Below, one piece after another: positions 18,219 through 25,466 of a DNA stretch of 64,000 nucleotides; positions within the stretch are counted from its first letter, which is position 1; each line of letters begins with the position of its first letter. Source of the DNA: a virus. The position numbers and the translations under genes were made by a program. The notes beneath the pieces were generated by a model. The model had not been told where the DNA came from. It saw only the letters and a list, made by a program, of their open reading frames with translations, and did not search any database. Location: IMG/VR virus record IMGVR_UViG_3300033144_001700, positions 1-64,000 of that record; one strand, written 5' to 3'.

Positions 18219-19171
18219 GCTGGTACTCTCTTTGCCCTGCCGCCGAACGACAGTCCTCGAATCTTGCCAGCCTTGACCAACGGCCACGCCCACTCGTTCC
18301 ACTGGACGCCCATATAGATGGAGTTGGCCGGGATCGTACGCTTGATCAAAGTGTCGTCTGCGTTCTTGAAATCGAACGTCGCTTCCTGCGGCCAGGTGAC
18401 AAGCTCAACCCACTCACCGGCCTTGCGGAATCCGAACACCGACTGACCGTGCTGAATGAAAATCGAGCGGTCGCCGCTCTTGACGTGCTTCCACGTCGCG
18501 TCGCGTAGCTCATCGGCTGTGGCGAACTCGTTGTGAGCGTCTGTCTCAGGCGAGGACTCGTGGTTGGTCGCTTTGTACACTACCGTAAACGTGAAGCGGT
18601 TACGGTCGGCTGACGCCTTGCTCAGTGCGTCTGGTGCGCATCCGTCGATGCCCCACACTTGCGGATCGATCTCGTAGCCGTCCGCCTTGCTGACCGCGCC
18701 GGTCGGACGGAAAAGCATACAGTAATCGTCGGCTTCGATGGTGCCGGACACCAGGTCGCACTCGTCTTCGTTCTGGAAGAACTGGCACTTGCCACAGTGC
18801 TGACCGACTTCTAGCTCGTGCGCCCAGGCCTCGCGGTACTCGATCATCTTCTTGTCGATCTTGCGAGTATAGATGGTGCCGCTGGCTACGGAGTCGGCTA
18901 GCTTCTCTAGCACCGCGTACTCGCTGTCAGCGTGGACTAGCGACCAGCCCTGTGTGAAGCCAGCCGGTACCATCGGCGGGTGCATCACGACGCGGCCTTC
19001 AGCCTTCAGCACTCGGTGTACCTCAGCCAGCACCGGTTCGTAATCGTCAACGCCTGTGAAGTCCATCTCGACCACGGCAACCTGACCGTCTTTGATCGGC
19101 TGTTCTAGCACCGCGTCTAAACGTATACGGACGCCATCGACAGCGGCATCCTCAAAATCTTCGTATTCCAC
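18215..19171 (-). CDS. XkdF-like prohead protease with cysteine motif
   Basis: 318 residues from a GTG start. The C-terminal half (from about residue 190; FTFTVVYKATNHESSPETDA, then ATWKHVKSGDRSIFIQHG and IPANSIYMGVQWNEWAWPLV) matches the XkdF-like serine protease domain. Residues about 40-75 resemble the end of a methyltransferase-like fold (YEPVLAEVHRVLKAEGRVVM). In between lies a four-cysteine motif C-x2-C-x8-C-x11-C near residues 125-150, like high-potential iron-sulfur proteins. It probably matures the prohead. It is the first gene of the structural block, just after the terminator at 19205. Prohead protease is supported by position and sequence; the metal site is inference. Confidence 0.75.
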   Translation of the reverse strand: MEYEDFEDAAVDGVRIRLDAVLEQPIKDGQVAVVEMDFTGVDDYEPVLAEVHRVLKAEGRVVMHPPMVPAGFTQGWSLVHADSEYAVLEKLADSVASGTIYTRKIDKKMIEYREAWAHELEVGQHCGKCQFFQNEDECDLVSGTIEADDYCMLFRPTGAVSKADGYEIDPQVWGIDGCAPDALSKASADRNRFTFTVVYKATNHESSPETDAHNEFATADELRDATWKHVKSGDRSIFIQHGQSVFGFRKAGEWVELVTWPQEATFDFKNADDTLIKRTIPANSIYMGVQWNEWAWPLVKAGKIRGLSFGGRAKRVPA

Positions 19172-19204
19172 GTCCTAGTTTCGACGCGAGACGGGCAAAG
19201 GAAA

Positions 19205-19233
19205 AGGGCCGGAGCGTTATCGGCTCCGGCCCT
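19205..19233 (-). terminator. Rho-independent terminator
   Basis: AGGGCCGGAGC and GCTCCGGCCCT pair over 11 bp with a 7-base loop, followed on the minus strand by TTTTCCTTT. It ends the transcript of the DUF6011-like gene and separates the accessory block from the structural genes. Confidence 0.85.
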
Positions 19234-19259
19234 GTATGGTCTGGTTCACACCCTCGTGT

Positions 19260-20162
19260 CTACATCCTCTCTACGGCGTCACGGTTGGCGCTGACCAGTT
19301 TCGCGACATCGCCACCGTACCCAACGGCCTGTGCATCCTCACCACGCGCCCTAGCCTCAACCACGCGCGTCAGGTCGCACACGCCACAGTTGCTGATCGC
19401 GTGTACGTCGCATCCTGCGTTCAAGTTCGCGGTGACGGCTGCGCTCGTTGCGATGCGGTCAGCCTCTTGACCGTACGGGATGCCGTAGTTGCCAGCGCAA
19501 GTCGGCCCGACACCAGCGAGGATGCTGGCGGGTACCGTCAGCGTGCGACCGCAGATGTAGCAGTTGCCTGACTCCAAAGCGTAGGCGTAACCCATCGCGC
19601 GCATCTCGGTGCGGTCTTGAGCCAGCAACGCTGACAGAGCCTGCACCATCGTCGTGTCGTTCCGGTACGCGCGCTTCAGGATCACTTGGTTGCTGTTAGG
19701 ACGCGTGTAGGCGACGCTCTGGAAGCTGGTCTCGTTGTCTGGCCCGACCAGCAACTTGATGCTGCGCTGGCCCGCCAGGTTAGCGTTGCCGATCCAGTTC
19801 AAGCTCTGCGCCTCAGAGATGACTGGCCCGATCTTGAACGTCCGGCGAGTAGGGCTGAACTGAACTTGGCGAACGATCGTGTAGGTGCCGACCACGTTGT
19901 CGAGCAACGTACCGATCGCGTCGGGATCGCGAAGCTCACTGCCGTTGATGTGCGTGGTGTGGAAGAACGTCATCCCACCGTCGCGGCTGATGCCGGTGGT
20001 CTCGCCGTCGAAGCGTACGCGGTCTCCAACGTTCAGAGCTTCCGTGGCGTTACACCGCGCGACCTCTGTCCAAAGGCGGCGGTTCTCTTGGCGAAGCGTG
20101 ATGCCCACCATATCGTTGTCTCTTGGTGCGATCCGCGTGATCTCTACGTGCAGAGTGTCCAT
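19260..20162 (-). CDS. DUF6011-like zinc motif protein
   Basis: 300 residues. Contains the motif CYICGRTLTVPASILAGVGP followed by TCAG near residue 215, which is the pattern of DUF6011 (Cys-x2-Cys-Gly-Arg-x-Leu ... Gly-x-Gly-Pro-x-Cys). A second pair of cysteines (CDVHAISNCGVCDL) follows near residue 260. The first 100 residues are beta-rich. Function unknown. It is preceded by a ribosome site AAGGAGCTAGGAAATG that recurs before several genes in this window, and by its own promoter and a 32-residue open frame. It is the last gene before a terminator. Confidence 0.7.
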   Translation of the reverse strand: MDTLHVEITRIAPRDNDMVGITLRQENRRLWTEVARCNATEALNVGDRVRFDGETTGISRDGGMTFFHTTHINGSELRDPDAIGTLLDNVVGTYTIVRQVQFSPTRRTFKIGPVISEAQSLNWIGNANLAGQRSIKLLVGPDNETSFQSVAYTRPNSNQVILKRAYRNDTTMVQALSALLAQDRTEMRAMGYAYALESGNCYICGRTLTVPASILAGVGPTCAGNYGIPYGQEADRIATSAAVTANLNAGCDVHAISNCGVCDLTRVVEARARGEDAQAVGYGGDVAKLVSANRDAVERM

Positions 20163-20174
20163 TTCCTAGCTCCT

Positions 20175-20273
20175 TTAGATCAGGGCGATGAATCCGCTGA
20201 TCAGTTGTGTAATCGTGGAAGCTGCTACCATCTTGCTTCCGATCCTTGTGGTGAGTGCCTTGGTGTTCTTCAT
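20175..20273 (-). CDS. 32-residue leader peptide
   Basis: Small open frame (MKNTKALTTRIGSKMVAAST...) between a TTGACA-type promoter and the DUF6011-like gene. Its first codons (ATGAAGAACACC) are shared with the starts of the genes at 29009 and 49713, so the 5' parts of these transcripts look copied from one another. The stop lies just before the next ribosome site. It may be a leader peptide or a remnant of a duplicated gene start. Confidence 0.5.
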   Translation of the reverse strand: MKNTKALTTRIGSKMVAASTITQLISGFIALI

Positions 20274-20281
20274 CTGATGTG

Positions 20282-20310
20282 ATTATCAGACCTTCACCAG
20301 TTCTTGTCAA
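20282..20310 (-). promoter_or_regulatory. Sigma-70-type promoter
   Basis: On the minus strand TTGACA (20310-20305), 17-base spacer, GATAAT (20287-20282). The transcript would cover the 32-residue leader and the DUF6011-like gene and end at 19205. Confidence 0.75.
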
Positions 20311-20579
20311 GCGTCAGTTAGCTTCGGCACCCGTGATAGATTCGGCTCTACCCGCAAGAGCACCGGCACCATCGGATTGCCCTTGCCCACGCTCACCCAA
20401 AGCTCTATCGACGCGCCTGCGGCCACCAGGCCGCGCTCAACGTCGTCTAACGACCACCGGCTATACACACTGCCATCTTCCAACGGAACGGCTGGTAGCG
20501 TCCTGTACTCGTCTTGGTTCTCAGCGAAGCGCACCGTCAAGTCTGGTCGATCTTCTACAGGCGGGTCAATCGGGTTCAT
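20307..20579 (-). CDS. Hypothetical small protein
   Basis: 90 residues, overlapping the gene before it by 14 bp. Two-part sequence with an N-terminal proline-rich stretch and a beta-like C-terminus (ASIELWVSVGKGNPMVPVLL). No motif recognised. Its stop lies inside the -35 box of the promoter at 20282-20310. Confidence 0.6.
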   Translation of the reverse strand: MNPIDPPVEDRPDLTVRFAENQDEYRTLPAVPLEDGSVYSRWSLDDVERGLVAAGASIELWVSVGKGNPMVPVLLRVEPNLSRVPKLTDA

Positions 20580-20916
20580 CGTTCATCCCTAACGCTTTCT
20601 CGATCTGCTTCATCAACTGAAGCGTCTTGGTGTCCGAACATCCAGAGCGGAACGTGCGCCACGCCTCTAGCGCCTTGGCTCCCTTGGTGCCTTCCCTCTT
20701 CAAGTGATAGGCGGCGTCGCCTTCGTGGTTCAACCTCTGGTAATCGGTTGGCTCGTTGTTGGCCAGCGCGTTCGCCATCGACTGCGCCATATCCCACGTC
20801 GGGAACTTCATCGGCTCTGGAATCTGGTTGCAAGCGTTCTCACCGCCTAAGAGTTTCCAGTGCTCGACTTCGTTGTCGTGCGCGCCAGGTGGATGCTCCC
20901 TAACCCAATAGTTCAT
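20566..20916 (-). CDS. Hypothetical protein
   Basis: 116 residues from an ATG that overlaps the TGA of the gene before (ATGA). Begins MNYWVREHPPGAHDNEVEHW. Helical and polar, with a C-terminal helix (DTKTLQLMKQIEKALGMN). No motif recognised. It lies in a cassette of small overlapping genes. Confidence 0.6.
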   Translation of the reverse strand: MNYWVREHPPGAHDNEVEHWKLLGGENACNQIPEPMKFPTWDMAQSMANALANNEPTDYQRLNHEGDAAYHLKREGTKGAKALEAWRTFRSGCSDTKTLQLMKQIEKALGMNDEPD

Positions 20917-21500
20917 TTCGACTCCTTCTCGTCTAAGCACGTACAGTCCACGCGCTCGCACTCCAAAGCTCTGACGATCAGCGACGTGAGCTTATCGCTA
21001 GGTGTGCCGCTCCACTTTGTTGACAAGGTCAACAGGCTGGTCTCGTGCAGCTTGTCGCGGCGCAAGATCGCGCTGTACCGTCCGCAGTCTTCGCACTGCA
21101 TCGCGACTGGCGTACCAATCAACGTCTTGATGTTGCCTTGGTAGTCGATCCGCACATCGGCGTTCCTCGGCCCTGCCCAGGCATCGGGATACTCGCCGCT
21201 GGTGCTCCTGTACGCATCATGCTCGTACGGCTTCGAGTTGGCCGGACGGCGTGTATCCACATCGCGCCACTGCATCGGTTCGAGACAATCGTCGTAAGGA
21301 CACAACATCACATCGTCGCTCGGCTCCAACCAATGCGGCATGAACGGCTCCGGCATCTTCATCCGACTGATGTAGGTCACACCGTCATCGATGTGTACCG
21401 CGTGGCCGACCATCGCGTCGATGGTCGCTTGTGAAAGTCCCGGCCACAGCTCTCGCGCGTCGGCCATCGACTGCCACTTGTCTGTGAGGGAATCAGGCAT
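20913..21500 (-). CDS. Hypothetical protein with cysteine pairs
   Basis: 195 residues. Contains Cys pairs at LCPYDDCLEP (near residue 68) and MQCEDCGRYSA (near residue 137), and a C-terminal CERVDCTC. The spacing suggests a metal-binding site. The N-terminal part is helical. No named family recognised. Overlaps neighbours on both sides. Confidence 0.6.
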   Translation of the reverse strand: MPDSLTDKWQSMADARELWPGLSQATIDAMVGHAVHIDDGVTYISRMKMPEPFMPHWLEPSDDVMLCPYDDCLEPMQWRDVDTRRPANSKPYEHDAYRSTSGEYPDAWAGPRNADVRIDYQGNIKTLIGTPVAMQCEDCGRYSAILRRDKLHETSLLTLSTKWSGTPSDKLTSLIVRALECERVDCTCLDEKESK

Positions 21501-21756
21501 CCGGCCCCGCCAGGGCTGGCGGTCGTAGCAGCTTACCCGCTTCGTTCAGCGCCAGTGCGCCCTCGATGCTCGGCACGACCGTGATGATGTCGGTCAGTGA
21601 GTCCGGTGGCCAGCCGCCGCATCTCGTCACGATCTCCTTGATCGAGTCCGGCCCACAGATCAGCCGACCGCTGAGCGGCTTCGACGGATCGATGTAGTCC
21701 TTGAACGCCTCTTGCAGAATGTCGGCGTCCGTCACCCGTGCTTCCGGTGTACTCAT
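21493..21756 (-). CDS. Hypothetical small protein
   Basis: 87 residues, helical, with no motif recognised (ILQEAFKDYIDPSKPLSGRL). It overlaps the genes on both sides, which marks it as part of a translated operon. Confidence 0.55.
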   Translation of the reverse strand: MSTPEARVTDADILQEAFKDYIDPSKPLSGRLICGPDSIKEIVTRCGGWPPDSLTDIITVVPSIEGALALNEAGKLLRPPALAGPDA

Positions 21757-22007
21757 TCGCCTCTCCCTTCGTAGTTCTTACCCCACTTGCGGCTCTTGCG
21801 GTACTCTTCCTGTTCCCAATCGTCCTGACGCGCCAGCGCTCGACCGTCGCGAGTGAAGTAATAGACCACCGGCCTTATCACATCATCCGGCTCGCCGCTG
21901 CCTTCATGCACCACGATCTCAACCACCTCGCACAGTCGGCCCTTAGAACCCGCTGACGAGCGGACATCGAAACCGCCTATCGGTATTCCGTGATCGAAAT
22001 CAGTCAT
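21753..22007 (-). CDS. Hypothetical small protein
   Basis: 84 residues from an ATG that overlaps the stop of the preceding gene (ATGA). The longer frame upstream lies inside that gene and is not used. Beta-rich core (GRLCEVVEIVVHEGSG, then RPVVYYFTRDGRALARQDDW) and a charged C-terminus. Unknown function. Confidence 0.55.
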   Translation of the reverse strand: MTDFDHGIPIGGFDVRSSAGSKGRLCEVVEIVVHEGSGEPDDVIRPVVYYFTRDGRALARQDDWEQEEYRKSRKWGKNYEGRGE

Positions 22008-22225
22008 CGTCTTCTTACCATCCTCTGTATCTTGCGTACCCGTTTGATCTCGTGCCAAGAATTAGGGTTGACCAACCACCGCAGTTCGCGCTCCAAAATC
22101 TTGATGCGCTTGGTCATCGCGAGGACGCAATCAACGCACCAAGGCGCACCGCTGCGATGGCCCTCTTCGTGTCCGCACGACCAGGCCTTCCATTCCTTCT
22201 CTAGCCGCTCAGCTTGTGCGCTCAT
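22004..22225 (-). CDS. Small Cys-containing protein
   Basis: 73 residues. Starts MSAQAERLEKEWKAWSCGHE and has SCGHEEGHRSGAPWCVDCVL, a His/Cys cluster (C-x2-H...C-x2-C) that could bind zinc. The C-terminus is basic and helical. It begins inside the end of the methyltransferase gene, overlapping by 4 bp. Confidence 0.55.
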   Translation of the reverse strand: MSAQAERLEKEWKAWSCGHEEGHRSGAPWCVDCVLAMTKRIKILERELRWLVNPNSWHEIKRVRKIQRMVRRR

Positions 22226-23103
22226 TCTACTACGTTATAGCTGAACGCATCCCATCCCGCTAGGCGGTGGCCGATGTACTCTGCCACGGGTACGGTCACG
22301 GCGTCGCCTAACGCCTTGTACCGGTCGGGATCACTGCCGTGTGTCCAGTCATCGGGGAAACCCTGCAACCGCTCGCACTCGACTGGTAGCAGTCTCCTGA
22401 CGCGCCCGTCCTGCACCGCCAGGTTGTACGCTTCGTCGCCGCTCGGCCCACCTGATCCCTTCAGCCACTTCCCGCTTACGGTGCCAGCAACTTCCTGACC
22501 GCCTTTTCCACTAAGGACGGCAGTGGTATTCCGCGTTTCTCCGCTCGGCGCTGTAGTCCCTGCGCCGCCTTCGGAGTCAACCAGTACCGCTCCGGCACCT
22601 TCGACGCCGAAGTTAGCACGTCCGACAATGAACAAACGTCTCCGGCTCTGTGGAACTCCAAAGTGTCTGCTGTTAAATACATTCCAGCTAACGCCATACC
22701 CAAGCGCCTGAAGCGTTGCGGTGACGTGGACGAAATCTCTGCCATCGTTTGAAGAGAATAGTCCGGCAACATTTTCAATGACGACCCAACGCGGCTGTAT
22801 TGCGCCCAGGCATCGAGCAATCTCCCAAAAGAGAATGGATCGCTCTCCCTCGATCCCGCGCCGACCAGCCGTGGTGATCGTAATATCTTGGCAAGGAAAA
22901 CCCGCTGTAATGCAATCGACTGGCTCCGCGTCGGTGGGATCGAACGTTTCGATGTCATCGAATCTCCTTACGTCTGGCCAATGGTTCCTCAGAACGTCCA
23001 GCCTGTACGGTTCCTTCTCTACCTGCCACACAGTCTCGTGGCCTGCTCTCTCGAAGCCTAAGTCGAAGCCGCCGATGCCGCTGAACAGGCTACCAATCTT
23101 CAA
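22222..23103 (-). CDS. DNA (cytosine-5)-methyltransferase
   Basis: About 293 residues if started at the TTG giving (L)KIGSLFSGIGGFDLG. The frame is open further upstream, but that part lies in another gene. Motif I is FSGIGGFDLGFERAG, motif IV with the catalytic Cys is GFPCQDIT, motif VI is VIENVAGL, motif VIII is QSRRRLFIVG, then the target recognition region, motif IX LLPVECERLQGFPDDW and motif X ALGDAVTVPVAEYIG. It transfers methyl from S-adenosylmethionine to cytosine. No cognate restriction enzyme is nearby, so it most likely protects phage DNA from host restriction or marks it. The target sequence cannot be read from here. Confidence 0.92.
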   Translation of the reverse strand: MKIGSLFSGIGGFDLGFERAGHETVWQVEKEPYRLDVLRNHWPDVRRFDDIETFDPTDAEPVDCITAGFPCQDITITTAGRRGIEGERSILFWEIARCLGAIQPRWVVIENVAGLFSSNDGRDFVHVTATLQALGYGVSWNVFNSRHFGVPQSRRRLFIVGRANFGVEGAGAVLVDSEGGAGTTAPSGETRNTTAVLSGKGGQEVAGTVSGKWLKGSGGPSGDEAYNLAVQDGRVRRLLPVECERLQGFPDDWTHGSDPDRYKALGDAVTVPVAEYIGHRLAGWDAFSYNVVE

Positions 23104-23425
23104 TGGTTCGCGGCTCCCACCTCTCGGTGCCGTCCAGCGGCAACCACCACTCGACTCTGTACCCGTCCCTGTGGGCCTGTACCGCGATTCTACGCAGCAT
23201 CGCGTACTCAGCCGTCCTCTTGTCCATCTCTTCGTCATCGCGTCTGTACTGGCCGTCTGCCAGGTACGAGCCTTTCCATATCTGACGTTGCCTGACTAGG
23301 GTGCGACCGCCCTGTCGGTACGCCTCTACCTTGATGATCGCAGGATGCGTACAGCCGCAGTCGTCGTCGCCGCAATCCCAAATGTGGAAGAGCAAGCAAC
23401 TGAAGTTGATGACCTTACTGTTCAC
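23090..23425 (-). CDS. Hypothetical protein with Cys/Asp motif
   Basis: 111 residues from a GTG that overlaps a TGA (GTGA). Contains WDCGDDDCGCTHPAI near residue 17 and a C-terminal WWLPLDGTERWEP stretch. The Cys-rich piece suggests metal binding. Overlaps the methyltransferase start region by 14 bp. Confidence 0.55.
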   Translation of the reverse strand: MNSKVINFSCLLFHIWDCGDDDCGCTHPAIIKVEAYRQGGRTLVRQRQIWKGSYLADGQYRRDDEEMDKRTAEYAMLRRIAVQAHRDGYRVEWWLPLDGTERWEPRTIEDW

Positions 23426-23450
23426 GACATTCTCCGTAGCGGCACTGGCT

Positions 23451-23558
23451 TCACGCTACCACCAACATTCTCGCGTTCGCCTGTCGAAGCCACAAGGCAA
23501 CAAAAGGCCAGTGCTTGACTAGCTTGCGAGCGGTAGCAACGTTGACGTACATGATCAC
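23451..23558 (-). CDS. Possible 35-residue peptide
   Basis: Begins GTG ATC ATG at a GTGA overlap with the gene before, giving MIMYVNVATARKLVKHWPFV and on. The peptide is hydrophobic in the middle, possibly membrane-associated. The GTGA overlap, also seen at both neighbours, is the main support. An alternative 66-residue frame over the same bases looks less likely. Confidence 0.4.
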   Translation of the reverse strand: MIMYVNVATARKLVKHWPFVALWLRQANARMLVVA

Positions 23559-23716
23559 GCTTTACTCCATCCTCCGAATCCCTGCCACCACGCGTCCCAC
23601 ACCCTCGACGTAACTTCACCACGGCACACGAACTCGCCGTCGATGATCACGACGAACTCGTAAGCCACGACGCCGAAGAGAGGATGGCGAATCGGCTTGC
23701 GTGTGATGTCGATCAC
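23555..23716 (-). CDS. Hypothetical 53-residue protein
   Basis: Begins at a GTG overlapping the TGA of the previous gene. Sequence starts MIDITRKPIRHPLFGVVAYE and continues FVVIIDGEFVCRGEVTSRVW, a compact beta-hairpin-rich small protein with several Trp near the end. No family recognised. Translation coupling through GTGA overlaps runs across this small-gene chain. Confidence 0.5.
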   Translation of the reverse strand: MIDITRKPIRHPLFGVVAYEFVVIIDGEFVCRGEVTSRVWDAWWQGFGGWSKA

Positions 23717-23979
23717 GGTTCCGGCACCTCAGTGCATCTCTCGAACTCTGCACAGAAGTCGTTGGCGATATCGCCAACGTAGCCGCCGACACCAAACAGC
23801 GACGCCAGGGCGATCACTGTGATGGCCAGCAGCAAGCTCGCTGCTACCTCGAACGCGAAGTGGTGATCGATGCGCAGCCTCAGTCCGCCGCTCTTAGCTA
23901 TCCTGTCCAAGTAATCGGCCCTCTGCTCTTCATCCATCGCGTCTAGTTGACGCTGCCACTTGTCTTTCTCGTTCATCAT
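23713..23979 (-). CDS. Small membrane protein
   Basis: 88 residues from the ATG pair at 23979/23976. N-terminal about 40 residues are charged and helical (KWQRQLDAMDEEQRADYLDR); then one transmembrane helix (VAASLLLAITVIALASLFGV) and a short acidic exterior or luminal tail with two Cys. No strong ribosome site precedes the ATG; instead a long inverted repeat ends just before it, so translation may be regulated by RNA folding. Confidence 0.6.
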   Translation of the reverse strand: MMNEKDKWQRQLDAMDEEQRADYLDRIAKSGGLRLRIDHHFAFEVAASLLLAITVIALASLFGVGGYVGDIANDFCAEFERCTEVPEP

Positions 23980-23986
23980 CCGAATT

Positions 23987-24076
23987 AAGGGACGGCAAGG
24001 CAAGAGGGGGACTCCACAAGCTGCCCGTGCCAATCCTGATGCTTGCTACCCTGCCGTCCCTTACGGTATGGGACGG
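23987..24076 (-). promoter_or_regulatory. Alternative-pairing RNA element before the membrane protein gene
   Basis: Three copies of one 7-base block: in minus-strand order CCGTCCC (24076-24070), GGGACGG (24060-24054), CCGTCCC (23995-23989). The middle block can pair with the first (7 bp, 9-base loop) or with the third, the latter extended to 11 perfect bp (24062-24052 with 23997-23987). The two structures exclude each other, and the second one ends about 8 bases from the start codon at 23979. Confidence 0.55.
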
Positions 24077-24156
24077 AGCCACACCATCGACAAGGCTCCA
24101 CAATCCACGCACAGGCGCTCAGCGGCCTCTACGGTGGCCGTCCACTCATCAGCCAT
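24061..24156 (-). CDS. Possible 31-residue Cys peptide
   Basis: ATG GCT GAT GAG reads MADEWTATVEAAERLCVDCG and on to RPIP, with an in-frame GTG four codons upstream as an alternative start. A single CVDC pair. Its stop codon overlaps the middle block of the alternative-pairing element, so its translation could influence that folding. Supported only by position and length. Confidence 0.4.
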   Translation of the reverse strand: MADEWTATVEAAERLCVDCGALSMVWLRPIP

Positions 24157-24169
24157 CCAAACACTCACA

Positions 24170-24427
24170 TCAAGCGTGTGACCGCGCCCACGCCCACGCT
24201 GCCGTGTTGACCGATCCCGCACGAGAGTGGTAAGCCTTTCGGGTCACATGGATCGCCTTCGACCAGGCCTCAGCACCGCACGTACAAAAGATCACGATCA
24301 TCTGTAACTCGCTCGTGTACTCCAATAGTGTGACCTTAGGCCTGTGGTCTGGATTGCCGTGGCCCTCAGCTATCATCTGATCCTGCGGCGACGTGATGTC
24401 GTCTACAGTCTCGCTGATCTCCGGCAT
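24170..24427 (-). CDS. Hypothetical small protein
   Basis: 85 residues; the start overlaps the stop of the next gene upstream by one base. Contains a central beta stretch with CTCG (ELQMIVIFCTCGAEAWSKAI). Possibly a small metal-binding protein. No family recognised. Confidence 0.5.
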   Translation of the reverse strand: MPEISETVDDITSPQDQMIAEGHGNPDHRPKVTLLEYTSELQMIVIFCTCGAEAWSKAIHVTRKAYHSRAGSVNTAAWAWARSHA

Positions 24428-24693
24428 CAGTCAGGCTCCCGTGGCATCATCATCGCTGGCTGATCGGCGTGTCGGTGCATCGTTGGTTGACTGCACTTCG
24501 TGTAAGAGCACACGTCGTACATCTCCCTGTCCTCGTCATCACCGGAGCGTGGTAGCACCTCAACGATCTCCGACCACTCGTCTCGGTATGGTGCCAGAGC
24601 CTTGTCAAGCGCCTTCAGCGCAGCGTTGCCGTCCTCAACGATCTTGGCCATCGCTATCGCCATCCTGTTCAGCGCGACCTCCAGGTTATCCAT
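24427..24693 (-). CDS. Hypothetical helical protein
   Basis: 88 residues from an ATG overlapping the TGA of a membrane peptide gene (TGATG). N-terminal amphipathic helix (NLEVALNRMAIAMAKIVEDG, continuing to ALDKALAPYRDEW) and a His/Met-rich C-terminus with two Cys. Paired with the preceding membrane peptide through overlapping stop and start. Confidence 0.5.
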   Translation of the reverse strand: MDNLEVALNRMAIAMAKIVEDGNAALKALDKALAPYRDEWSEIVEVLPRSGDDEDREMYDVCSYTKCSQPTMHRHADQPAMMMPREPD

Positions 24694-24794
24694 CAGCGTG
24701 CCAGTACTGCCAGCGACGCCAAGGCGACCACCATGATCGCGATACACAGGACGTACTCGGCCAAACCGGGCGGCGTATCGCGTGAGTCAGGCAT
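24693..24794 (-). CDS. 33-residue single-span membrane peptide
   Basis: ATG at 24794 lies within the last codons of the gene before; the TGA overlaps the next ATG (TGATG). Sequence is a short polar start (MPDSRDTPPGLAEY) followed by one transmembrane helix (VLCIAIMVVALASLAVLAR). Such tiny membrane peptides are common in phages and can be host-takeover factors or holin-like, but nothing here decides the role. Confidence 0.55.
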   Translation of the reverse strand: MPDSRDTPPGLAEYVLCIAIMVVALASLAVLAR

Positions 24795-24960
24795 CAATCA
24801 ACCTGTTCTGTTGTCTGTGCCACGCGCTGTCGCCTTCCATGAAATGGAGACAGGTTTCGATGTGCATCGTCTTCGTCCAGTCGTCGGTCGTAAACGCTTC
24901 AGTGCGCGCCGCCAGGTAAGCGGCTATCAGGTACTCGCGGATGAACTCGTGCGTCATCAC
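24787..24960 (-). CDS. Hypothetical 57-residue protein
   Basis: Starts at GTG ATG (24960/24957); an in-frame stop lies upstream, so the start is bounded. Reads MMTHEFIREYLIAAYLAART and on, all-helical, ending LIDA. Follows the sigma-like gene by 23 bp and overlaps the membrane peptide gene. Unknown function. Confidence 0.5.
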   Translation of the reverse strand: MMTHEFIREYLIAAYLAARTEAFTTDDWTKTMHIETCLHFMEGDSAWHRQQNRLIDA

Positions 24961-24983
24961 GTACCGGTATGGGCGCGCGTCCT

Positions 24984-25448
24984 CTACCTGTCAAGCAAGG
25001 CGCGCAACTTCCTACGCGCTCTGTAAAGGCGCTGACGCTCGACTCCCGTTGGCACCACTCCACTATCCCTCTTCAGCACCAGCGCTATCGCCTCGCGTCC
25101 TACAGCGTGGCTGGCGACCTGTCTCAGCGTCATCCAGGCATCCAGGTTGAAGGTATCCGACAACCGCGCCACACGCCGGTTAAGTGGTTCCTCTTCGTCT
25201 GCGTCGTCCAACGCGTTGCGTGGGAACCGCTGCTCTTTGATCGACATATCGATCGCGACTCTCTGCCCTGCCAGCGTCCAGTACGCCTTCGGCATCTCTT
25301 CCTCGGCGGGATGGTTCCGGAGGTACTTCATCGCCACCGTCTGTGCTACGTCATCGATCATCTCTCTATCGTGGCGCAGTACCCGCCAAGCTGCCCAACG
25401 CACCGGCCCTTTGCGACCGACCGCTTCTACCATCTTCATATCTCTCAT
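24984..25448 (-). CDS. Sigma-70 family (ECF-like) factor
   Basis: 154 residues. A region-2-like segment lies at about residues 25-60 (DDVAQTVAMKYLRNHPAEEE) and a region-4-like helix pair at about 115-150 (GREAIALVLKRDSGVVPTGV, then ERQRLYRARRKLRALL). Both the size and the two-helix layout fit a minimal ECF-type sigma factor. It could redirect RNA polymerase to phage promoters. It is divergent, so DNA binding rather than true sigma activity is possible. Confidence 0.6.
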   Translation of the reverse strand: MRDMKMVEAVGRKGPVRWAAWRVLRHDREMIDDVAQTVAMKYLRNHPAEEEMPKAYWTLAGQRVAIDMSIKEQRFPRNALDDADEEEPLNRRVARLSDTFNLDAWMTLRQVASHAVGREAIALVLKRDSGVVPTGVERQRLYRARRKLRALLDR

Positions 25449-25466
25449 TGCTCCATAGCTGGCGCA

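Noticed and set aside
23422-23622. 66-residue frame in the small-gene chain
   Set aside because: Two smaller frames with GTGA overlaps fit the region better; kept only as an alternative.
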